A stretch of DNA of 24,106 nt from a virus. Every line of letters begins with the position of its first letter. Position 1 is the stretch's first letter. Shown one piece after another: positions 1 to 7,645 of the stretch. Both the position numbers and the translations under genes were made by a program. The notes below the pieces were generated by a model. It had not been told where the DNA came from. It saw nothing but the letters and a program-made list of their open reading frames with translations, and did no database searches. The stretch is taken from the IMG/VR virus record IMGVR_UViG_3300013099_000089, positions 1 through 24,106 of that record; one strand, given 5' to 3'.

Positions 1-3000
1 CCCTACAACAAAACAATATTCTTCGTCTGGTTGCAAAAATACAGGAGCAGAAAATTCAAAATGAGTAGGTATCGTCCCATCACTCGATACGTTAACATTT
101 TCTGGTTTTAATGTTACTTCTGAGTAAGGTACAATAATTGAATTAGGATAACCATTAGTCATATTTCTAATTTGAAACCATGCAGGTTCCTTACCAGTTG
201 TTTTTGCACTAAAGTAAAGGTCTGCCCCTGTCAAAAATACACCGTTCGATTCTGCTACAGAAAAACTTTGAGCAATAGGATCGTCACCACTACCTCTAAC
301 TGGTATTGTTCTTCTACTAACGCTTGTAAGTGTGCGGTTTTGTCTTGTGTTGCGTTCAATTAAATTGGGTGATGTAACTGCAAGAACTGTCTCTCTCGAA
401 GTTTCTGCTAATCCACCTGAATAATGTTGTGCTTCGGCTGAGGTTGTTAACTCGTCTGGATCATCGCTATTGTCTTCTAAATTCGTTAAGCGAAAAACGT
501 TCTTACCTGTGAAGAAACGCTTATCACTTCTGTTAGGAATTGTAAATACACCAACAATTGACCCCGTTGCGTCTGTGACCAATGGTGAAGAGTTCGATCC
601 ATTGATAGGTCTACAATCGACTGTGACAGGTTCATCATTAAAGAAAGCATAAAGTATAGTGTTAGGCAACATATTTGATGCCATAAACTGTACTTCACTG
701 CGTCTAATATAAGGAATTAAATTAACAGAGGTAACACTAGAACCAAGACTTGAATTTGTTATCTGCTCTTCAATAGTTCGATTAACACCTGTACGGGTCT
801 GGTTTGTTTGTGTAGTGGTTGTTGTAGTTCTGCCACTTACGGATCTGTTAGTTTGTTGTGATCTTGTTCTCCAGTTATTCCATTGCGTTCCTAAAACACC
901 TGCCGCATTTGCAATTTGTGCTATGTCTTCAAAACCAGTGTCAATTGCAACGTTTAATGTAGGGGCAGTTGTTGTATCTTTCCAGATGTCATTATCTGGA
1001 CTCAACTTCATACTTCCTTCTGTTTCATAAATGAAATAAGGATTAACTGAAATTGACTTACTTGCCCACGGTTGATTCATCCATGTTTCACTTTGATAAG
1101 GTAGTGTTAATACTTCACCATTTCTTTGAAAGTTACTCGACTTCGATTCATTGAACTTTAATGTAACGGATCGAGGTGTGAAAGAAGGTGCTAACACTCC
1201 ACGTTCGGTGTCCATTGCTGTTGTAAATTCTGAATTAGAAGTATCTGAGGCAATATAGTCTTTGAAGTTGTCTACTAAGAAACCATTCTTAAATCTATCA
1301 AGTCCGTTAGCGTCTTTGACATTTAATGATTCTGTTTCCTTTTCGAGCATATTGAATGTGACATAATATTCAAGGTTGCCAATTCTACGCTCAAGTTTGC
1401 CAATGTCTCGCATTGTATAGCGTTTATTATCAATATACTCCATTCTAACGTCTAAATTGACATCAAATGTATATGGTTTATAATTGATAAAATAAATGCC
1501 CATTGAGTTTTCGGCAGGTTCAGGTTTTCTTGGATTTAAGTCTGGCGTTCCTTTTACAACAAAGAAATTGCCGTCTTCTAATAAGCAAAGAGTGTCCCAT
1601 CTTGATAAATAATATTCAATATCAAAAATAATGTTGCTTTCATCTTCTGGTAAGTTAACCAGTTTTGCACCTACACCTGCAAACGTGCCGTCTGCTCCGA
1701 TAGTTGGTCTAAAGTCAATAGCGTCTGAAAGTTTATAAGTTTCGCCTTCATTGGTTGTATAACTTGGAATATCTTCATAAGTGAAATCAATGTCAGGATC
1801 GTTAACCATTGTTGAATAACTATCCACACTGAAAAAGTCACCTGAGCCTGTATGTTCTAAGTATTCAAATTCAATAGAACAAAGTGACCCTGCTTCTGGC
1901 ATTGTTAAACCTGCGTTTAACGTTATTGTCGCAACATCGTAATAATTGTCTTTTTCACCAGTCTGTAATGTGTAATTTTCAGTAATGTCTGAGTCGTCTG
2001 AAAGATCAATAACGCTCAATAGCTTATATCCATCAGGAGTCATTAAGTTAATAACTGAAACGTCACTTGCAATGTTATTTAAGAATTTTTTATTAAGAAT
2101 TTTTTTACGTTCAAAAATAGAACTTTGTAACACATTAAACGTAAGTGCAAAGTTTTTACCAATATATCCAGTACCAACATTCACTGAAATTTGACTTATC
2201 TCTGCTGTGATGGCGTTTGCGGCAGTTAAATCCCAAGGTAAATAATTGTTGTTTGTAACGGTTTGTAAACCACCCACCCATGTATTAGCGTCAAATGCCA
2301 TATAAGATTCGTTAGCTTCTGCTAAAAATACGGCTTGTCCTGAGTTGTTAACAGACGTAACCATTTTTTTAGTGATAGTCACACTGGTATTTGAGACTAA
2401 CGCATTATCTGCGTCACGTATAGACTTTGTAAATTCATAAGGAACTTTAAATAATAAATTATTATTGACAGTTTCATAAATTTTTGCAACACCTGTCACA
2501 TCATCAACTTTAATATTGCCACCAAAGGTTTGATTACCGCCACCTGAAATATAAATTGATAAAGCATCTGAGATCACTTTACCTTCGAGCATATGAATGT
2601 CAAAAATGTATAAACGGTAAACAGCGTCAATGCCTGCAACACCTGAATCAATTTCAATTAATTTTGAACGAACTGTCCCTACTGGATTTCCAGTAGGGTT
2701 CCCACCACTCATTAACCCATCAAATAATTGTAAGGTTTGATAGTCATTAAAAGTTGTGCTATAAGATGTGTTTGTGTTTGGTATTGTATTACTAGCACTG
2801 TCTAGCTCAATTGTTAAATAATTGCCAATTTGAGGTCTTACAACGGTAGAACGTGTAAATCCTGTGTCTCTTGCTTTTTCAGCGGGCGTAACCCTTTCTG
2901 CGATAATATCAATTTCACGACCCTTAACATAGGCTTTACCTTCACTTGACTTAATAGCAATTTTTGTTTCATCGCCACCGTTTTCTGCAAGTTTCCAACC

Positions 3001-4002
3001 GTCAATTTGTTCATCAGTTTTTAAATGTTCAATAAAATTCACTGTGAATGGTGTTGTTGTGTAGTTACCCGATTCATCATAAGTACGTCTTGCTAACGTA
3101 TTCATTAAGTCTGCATATTCAGTCTTGTCACGAATTTCTTGTAAAACGCCTTCTTCAATTTTAGCCAATAGTGTGAAGTTTTCGTCATCTTCATCAGTTA
3201 AAGGCTTTTTAATAAGGTTTAACGTGATCTTATATCTATCAGCACCCGGAGCTACATAGTTAGGTGATCCTAACGCATTATCATTCAGTGTTGGATCGTC
3301 ATCAGAAGTTACAATACTTTGAATAATATCAAATCCAACTTTGTAAGTTGGCGTTGTACCGTATTTTTCTAATGAAATCATTTGCTGAGGGTTCTCAACA
3401 AATTTTCCAAATACATAGAAACTTGCTTCTTCAACTGCAAATAATGACCCTGTACCTGTTGGCTCAATATTAGCATCGTCTAACGTGTTATCTTGGTCTG
3501 CACCTGTACATGTAGGACAGCGTACTATCACCTCATAAATAACAAAACCTTTATCATCTAAGACTTCTAAAGTTTCACCGTTCACGAATTGTGAAGTTTC
3601 GCCATCAACTGCGGTAGTGCGGTAGTTAACATAAAGCGTATCTGGATCAAATTCAGTTTTAGCAATGGTAAAAAATACTTCTGCTTCAATTCCAGAAGTC
3701 TTACCACGAACGTTATTATAAATGACACGATCAACGTTTGTCGCATCACCCTCAGTATCTAAGTCTTTAAGTCTAACGTATTGTTGATGATTCTTTAAAC
3801 GAACTGACCCTGAGCGAACCATTGAGCCAAATTTGAAAATGTGGTTTGCAAACTCTTCGGTTTGGTTTGATAAAATTGACTGGACTTGATTTAGTTCACG
3901 GGTTTGTAAAGCAACGGAAGGCTTAAATAGCACTTCATAATAATTTTTTGTTGCTTCAAAGTCATCAAAGTATGGCTCTTTGTTAAATTGTAGTTTAGCC
4001 AT
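1..4002 (-). CDS. DUF4815-type long virion structural protein, partial (C-terminus off left edge)
   Basis: An open frame of 1334 codons runs from an ATG at 4002-4000 to the window edge with no stop, so the protein is at least 1334 residues. Upstream, AAGGAA overlapping the stop of the preceding gene is a good ribosome site. Residues 8-60 (EPYFDDFEATKNYYEVLFKP, then ALQTRELNQVQSILSNQTEE) match the N-terminus of DUF4815 proteins, which are large structural proteins of marine T4-like myoviruses. Around residues 1052-1072 there is a Thr/Arg/Gln-rich linker with six consecutive Thr, followed near 1096-1121 by IPYIRRSEVQFM...PNTILYAFF, typical of the same family. The visible end (about 1245-1334) resembles the C-terminal beta domain of these proteins (AQSFSVAESNGVFLTGADLY). 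Its place after gp8 is where T4 has gp9/gp10, so a baseplate-peripheral or fibre-attachment role is inferred. One CPTC pair occurs near residue 160. The family call is fairly certain; the exact role is not known. Confidence 0.85.
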   Translation of the reverse strand, partial: MAKLQFNKEPYFDDFEATKNYYEVLFKPSVALQTRELNQVQSILSNQTEEFANHIFKFGSMVRSGSVRLKNHQQYVRLKDLDTEGDATNVDRVIYNNVRGKTSGIEAEVFFTIAKTEFDPDTLYVNYRTTAVDGETSQFVNGETLEVLDDKGFVIYEVIVRCPTCTGADQDNTLDDANIEPTGTGSLFAVEEASFYVFGKFVENPQQMISLEKYGTTPTYKVGFDIIQSIVTSDDDPTLNDNALGSPNYVAPGADRYKITLNLIKKPLTDEDDENFTLLAKIEEGVLQEIRDKTEYADLMNTLARRTYDESGNYTTTPFTVNFIEHLKTDEQIDGWKLAENGGDETKIAIKSSEGKAYVKGREIDIIAERVTPAEKARDTGFTRSTVVRPQIGNYLTIELDSASNTIPNTNTSYSTTFNDYQTLQLFDGLMSGGNPTGNPVGTVRSKLIEIDSGVAGIDAVYRLYIFDIHMLEGKVISDALSIYISGGGNQTFGGNIKVDDVTGVAKIYETVNNNLLFKVPYEFTKSIRDADNALVSNTSVTITKKMVTSVNNSGQAVFLAEANESYMAFDANTWVGGLQTVTNNNYLPWDLTAANAITAEISQISVNVGTGYIGKNFALTFNVLQSSIFERKKILNKKFLNNIASDVSVINLMTPDGYKLLSVIDLSDDSDITENYTLQTGEKDNYYDVATITLNAGLTMPEAGSLCSIEFEYLEHTGSGDFFSVDSYSTMVNDPDIDFTYEDIPSYTTNEGETYKLSDAIDFRPTIGADGTFAGVGAKLVNLPEDESNIIFDIEYYLSRWDTLCLLEDGNFFVVKGTPDLNPRKPEPAENSMGIYFINYKPYTFDVNLDVRMEYIDNKRYTMRDIGKLERRIGNLEYYVTFNMLEKETESLNVKDANGLDRFKNGFLVDNFKDYIASDTSNSEFTTAMDTERGVLAPSFTPRSVTLKFNESKSSNFQRNGEVLTLPYQSETWMNQPWASKSISVNPYFIYETEGSMKLSPDNDIWKDTTTAPTLNVAIDTGFEDIAQIANAAGVLGTQWNNWRTRSQQTNRSVSGRTTTTTTQTNQTRTGVNRTIEEQITNSSLGSSVTSVNLIPYIRRSEVQFMASNMLPNTILYAFFNDEPVTVDCRPINGSNSSPLVTDATGSIVGVFTIPNRSDKRFFTGKNVFRLTNLEDNSDDPDELTTSAEAQHYSGGLAETSRETVLAVTSPNLIERNTRQNRTLTSVSRRTIPVRGSGDDPIAQSFSVAESNGVFLTGADLYFSAKTTGKEPAWFQIRNMTNGYPNSIIVPYSEVTLKPENVNVSSDGTIPTHFEFSAPVFLQPDEEYCFVVG

Positions 4003-4015
4003 TGGCTAGTATTCC

Positions 4016-4549
4016 TTATGAGTAAATTATAAGCATTGGCATTTTTTTAATACCAAGTCTTTTTGCTAACGCTAATCTGTGATTTCCTTCACCAACGTAA
4101 ACCTCAACATCTCCGTTTGGTTGTCTTCTCACATTAACCACGCCATGATCTTTAATTGACTTGGTTTTTTCAATATCAGTTTTATGTTTTTGCCAACCAA
4201 AATTATCATCTGCGTCAATGTCACGGTCATATTCACGAAATTTCCATAATTTCCTAACGTCATACTTAAACATTAAGCTGTCAGCTAATCGCATATTATG
4301 TTTGGCATATAAGTTAATAACTTTATCAAGTGTTATAATGCCAATTTTATCCATTAATTCTTTTTTACTTCTGATATAAACAGGAAAGTTATCTTGCTTA
4401 ACACCTTTAACCTTAACAGGTTTGCGTTTAGTGCTTTTTATAGGACTGACTTTTTTGGTTGTTTCCTGATATTTATGCTCTGGGTGATCTGGAAACTCAC
4501 CAATAAGGTCATCTAAAATACTTTCATGAAATTGTTTATAAGTTTTCAT
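4016..4549 (-). CDS. ParB/sulfiredoxin-fold nuclease-like protein with T4 internal-protein-like leader
   Basis: The protein has 177 residues. The C-terminal part (about 130-177) contains KDHGVVNV, a short beta hairpin and GEGNHRLALAKRLGIKKMPM (residues 153-172). The GxxNHR helix followed by LGI...P is the core signature of the ParB/Srx fold, whose members cut or bind DNA or bind nucleotides. The middle is basic and helical (residues 35-125). The N-terminus, MKTYKQFHES, closely resembles the leader MKTYQEFIAE that I recall from T4 internal proteins IPII and IPIII, where it targets proteins into the prohead. A possible prohead-protease site, I-G-E before F19, follows at residues 16-18. The start overlaps the gp8 stop by one base (TAATG) and has no clear ribosome site, so it is probably translated by coupling with gp8. 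A ParB-like protein is not part of the T4 baseplate. The fold is a good match; the function and packaging idea are inference. Confidence 0.75.
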   Translation of the reverse strand: MKTYKQFHESILDDLIGEFPDHPEHKYQETTKKVSPIKSTKRKPVKVKGVKQDNFPVYIRSKKELMDKIGIITLDKVINLYAKHNMRLADSLMFKYDVRKLWKFREYDRDIDADDNFGWQKHKTDIEKTKSIKDHGVVNVRRQPNGDVEVYVGEGNHRLALAKRLGIKKMPMLIIYS

Positions 4550-6012
4550 TAAAATTTCAACGTTAGTTTAACGTCTTCAATTTGACCACCTGAACGATAA
4601 ACAGGCTCAATATTTTCAATATACATAATTTCACCTGTGGCTTGCATCAGTTCTTCAAAACCACTTGTATCAGTTCCCGACCAATCTTCATTAGCAGGGC
4701 CAATATATCTTTGAGCAATAGCAGTATTTCCATTTACGTCTTTTGGATCGATTAACATTGTTAATTGTCTAAAATCGCCATCGTCACTATCAATAGGAAA
4801 GTAACCACCCTCGTCATCATCAAAACGGCTGTGTAAGGTCACGTAACGCCCGTTTAGCTCTAAGACTACGTTTGCCCCATGCCCTGACTTTGGAGCCATT
4901 ACAGAGCTTGCTATGGCTCCTGAGCCATCACCTGCAATAACAATGTTAGGTGTAGTTAAATAACCCGTTCCTACATTTGTGATTTGAATTCCAACTACTT
5001 CACCTGCAATTAAAATTACAGTACCTTCGGCTGTAACGCCAGAAGTAGGTGCATCAAAAGTTGCCGTGGCTGAGGTATAACCCGTGCCTGCTACTGCAAT
5101 ATTAGCACTTGAAACTGAAAGAGGTTTTGCGTTTTGTTGCACATTCCATTGAGGGGAACCGTCATCAGTTAATTTTACTTCGATTGGAATGTATTTAGAG
5201 GTTAAGAAAGAAATTGCATCACTAGGACTAACGGTTGCCATATACTGCCATACATAACTATCTGAGGTTATGACGGGATCAATAAATGTCCCCGTTGGTT
5301 TAGCAGTAGAGGGAATTCCACCATTATTATTTAAACATTTGTAAATATTACTTTCGTCTGTCATAACATAAAATGGATTGGTGTATTCAAAGTCTTCTAC
5401 TTCTGGATCGAATTTGTCATAAACTGTCCCCGTTAACCAATCATAACGCTTAATAGCAAAATTGACGCTTGTTTGTTCTAGTCGTTTTGCTGAAATAATG
5501 TCTGATAAAGTTTGAACTTGGCTTATATAATTGTCAACTGGCGTATCTGGCGTATCATTTGTGATAACTTCCCAGTAATCAGTGTCAGACGTTAGGTTGC
5601 CTGCGGTTGCCAATTCATTAATGTAAATATAATTATTTGTATCTTCTACAATGTCACCCAAATTATACGTTGTACCAATATCCCACGTTGGCGATCCTGT
5701 CAGGTCACGCCATTCGTCTTTTTTACCAACCGACAAATATAAATTATTTTCAAAAAAACCAGTTTGAATGATGGCTTCTACTGCTAACCATGAAACGCCA
5801 CCGTCTGAGGCACTACCAGAAACGTGAGTCGGAGGTGTTGCACCACTTGTCCCTGTGGTTTCTGCAATGTATTTATAATTTGAGTTATAAATAACGTCAC
5901 CTATCGCATAAACTGTGGCAGTTAACCAATTATTATAATTATATGTTTGAAAAGAGTTAATAAATGAATTCGCATTATAAACTCTTAACGTGTTTGTTAC
6001 TATTGAAGGCAT
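4549..6012 (-). CDS. 8: Baseplate wedge subunit gp8 homologue, enlarged by inserted modules
   Basis: The protein has 487 residues against 334 for T4 gp8. Segments that line up with T4 gp8 are YLSVGKKDEW (92-101), AIKRYDW (186-192), the ...YVWQYMATVSPSDA block (253-266), YIPI (274-277), DGDFRQLTMLIDP (411-423) and, most clearly, the end from EELMQATGEIMYIEN to the C-terminal Phe (453-487). Between these lie extra pieces. Residues 27-77 and 108-149 each have the pattern W...T.Y..GD.V.....Y, as in small carbohydrate-binding modules of phage fibres, and 301-384 holds two GTGY beta repeats. gp8 is a dimeric wedge protein that connects the baseplate core to peripheral parts. It follows the gp7-position gene by 13 bases with AAGGGA upstream, and its stop overlaps the next gene by one base. 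The assignment rests on sequence pattern plus gene order. Confidence 0.85.
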   Translation of the reverse strand: MPSIVTNTLRVYNANSFINSFQTYNYNNWLTATVYAIGDVIYNSNYKYIAETTGTSGATPPTHVSGSASDGGVSWLAVEAIIQTGFFENNLYLSVGKKDEWRDLTGSPTWDIGTTYNLGDIVEDTNNYIYINELATAGNLTSDTDYWEVITNDTPDTPVDNYISQVQTLSDIISAKRLEQTSVNFAIKRYDWLTGTVYDKFDPEVEDFEYTNPFYVMTDESNIYKCLNNNGGIPSTAKPTGTFIDPVITSDSYVWQYMATVSPSDAISFLTSKYIPIEVKLTDDGSPQWNVQQNAKPLSVSSANIAVAGTGYTSATATFDAPTSGVTAEGTVILIAGEVVGIQITNVGTGYLTTPNIVIAGDGSGAIASSVMAPKSGHGANVVLELNGRYVTLHSRFDDDEGGYFPIDSDDGDFRQLTMLIDPKDVNGNTAIAQRYIGPANEDWSGTDTSGFEELMQATGEIMYIENIEPVYRSGGQIEDVKLTLKF

Positions 6013-6025
6013 TTATTAAAGTCCC

Positions 6026-7645
6026 TTATTCTATTGTTATTATTGAATCGTCATGATATGACATTGTATCTCGGCAATGTCTTATAACTTGATCGATTGT
6101 ATAGTCTTTGAAAGTCCAGATAGGATATTCAAAGCTCTGGTAAAATTTTATGTCGTCTAAGTCATTGTCTGTTAAGTCTATTGCACAAACATTTGACTGT
6201 TCTAATATTTTTTCAATTGAGAGTGCGTTGGCACTGGTTATTGTAATATTATTTATGTCATTTATTAAATCAATGACTACAAATAATGAGCGTGTTACGT
6301 CATCAGGAAGTGAAATACTAACGTCAATGGAATTTTCTAACGCATACATTCCAAATAATTGAGTTCCTGCGGGATGAGCCAAACGTCTAATTTGTTCTAT
6401 CCATTTATGAGGGGAAACCTCAGACTTGATAATGTATGAAAATTTTTGATATAAGTAGCTGTCTTGCATCCTATCATAATTTGATAGCCAATCATTTTGA
6501 TCTTTGTAATATTTAGGTGCGTTGTAAATAACTGCTAACACACTTTCAAGTATTGACCCTACGCCATCCACTGAGGTAATAGTAACGTTAGGTGATGAGG
6601 TATAATTTATGCCTGAGTCAATAACGTCAATTTTTTTTATTTTACCTATATCGTTTCCGTTGAGTTCAATGTTTGCTCCCGTTCCTGTTGCATTTCCAAA
6701 ATAAACAACCGTTTTAAATTGATAGTCATATCCACTATTATTTATAACAATACCTGTTATGGCTCCACTCCCATCAATTGTCTTAACTTCTGCGGAAAAT
6801 CCATAACCTGTGTCACCTACACTGGGGGAGGCATACAGAATATCACCCACAAGATAATTAACCCCACCACTAATAATATTATATTCATTGAAAGCACCCT
6901 TTGTTAAAAGTTTTATTTTTGCCTTAGCATCACCGTCCACTGAAATTGTGTCTTCATAACGATAATTCACACCACCATCTACAATATCAATGGTATTCAC
7001 AAGTGTTAATGTTTTTTCATAAACGCTATAGTCATCAATAGTTAGTTTTATATCCTCATCTTGCAAAAATTGACCCTGATAAGAAGAAATGTCCAGTTTC
7101 ATTACCAATTCATTTTCGTAATAACTTACAGTAATAGCGTCAAGAACACCCGTTGCACCTGAGCTTTGACCCTCAATGAAAGCGTTAAGTTGTTCTGAAT
7201 TTATTGTAAGGCGATCAAAATTCGTGCCCGTAATATACATATAGTCTTCTGAAACCCAATTTCCATTTGAGCTTTCATGTAAAAACTCTCTCGGATAAAA
7301 CGTTTCAAGATCTGCATTGTGTACCATTGTAAAAATGAACTTAAAGGAATTCTCTGACCCTTTAGCAAGATAGAATTCTCTAATGTATTTAATGAGTGTG
7401 TCGCCATCGACCTTTATATCCTTTGGAAAGGTATCTGCAAACTCTTCTAAGTATTCTGCAATAAAGTCATTATCAGCAAGGTCTACATCAATATTATATT
7501 TACAACGTTCAATGAAATCTAAAACGTTGCCTGTTTCTTCCATGTACTCATAATAAGTCTTTATGAATAGTGCAAATAATTGATACTCGTTATTAACAAA
7601 TTGCGGTAACGTATATTGTACTATACTGGAAATTTTATCTTTCAT
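6026..7645 (-). CDS. Baseplate structural protein in the gp7 position (helical N-terminus, GxGY repeats)
   Basis: I place the start at the ATG at 7645-7643 (539 residues) rather than an upstream TTG at 7660. This leaves an 11-base overlap with gp6, with GAGAA about nine bases upstream. Residues 1-125 are mainly helical (QYTLPQFVNNEYQLFALFIK, later YIREFYLAKGSENSFKFIF). This N-terminus is common in marine T4-like structural proteins; its KGS/KGT helix also recalls P2 gpI, which is considered equivalent to the gp7 core. Then follow an ESSNGNWV segment and four beta repeats marked by GGVNY, GGVNY, SGYDY and SGINY (about residues 220-365). After these comes another helical block with SPHKWIEQIRRLAHPAGTQL (about 400-420), also typical of the family. 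It sits between gp6 and gp8, exactly where T4 has gene 7 (1032 residues). I therefore infer that it acts as the third wedge-core subunit, but direct similarity to T4 gp7 is not evident. Confidence 0.7.
   Translation of the reverse strand: MKDKISSIVQYTLPQFVNNEYQLFALFIKTYYEYMEETGNVLDFIERCKYNIDVDLADNDFIAEYLEEFADTFPKDIKVDGDTLIKYIREFYLAKGSENSFKFIFTMVHNADLETFYPREFLHESSNGNWVSEDYMYITGTNFDRLTINSEQLNAFIEGQSSGATGVLDAITVSYYENELVMKLDISSYQGQFLQDEDIKLTIDDYSVYEKTLTLVNTIDIVDGGVNYRYEDTISVDGDAKAKIKLLTKGAFNEYNIISGGVNYLVGDILYASPSVGDTGYGFSAEVKTIDGSGAITGIVINNSGYDYQFKTVVYFGNATGTGANIELNGNDIGKIKKIDVIDSGINYTSSPNVTITSVDGVGSILESVLAVIYNAPKYYKDQNDWLSNYDRMQDSYLYQKFSYIIKSEVSPHKWIEQIRRLAHPAGTQLFGMYALENSIDVSISLPDDVTRSLFVVIDLINDINNITITSANALSIEKILEQSNVCAIDLTDNDLDDIKFYQSFEYPIWTFKDYTIDQVIRHCRDTMSYHDDSIITIE
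6560..6990 (-). repeat. GxGY/GGVNY beta repeats in the gp7-position protein
   Basis: Four copies of a motif DGGVNY, SGGVNY, NSGYDY and DSGINY, each followed by a strand and a Gly-rich turn (GTGANIELNG, GDTGYGFSAEV). The same type of repeat, GTGY...P.....GDGSGA, occurs twice in the neighbouring gp8 homologue (about 4861-5112). Confidence 0.6.

Noticed and set aside
5870-5877. Perfect minus-strand TATAAATA, the T4 late promoter core, inside gp8
   Set aside because: Two to three chance matches per strand are expected in AT-rich DNA of this length, and it lies within a coding region.
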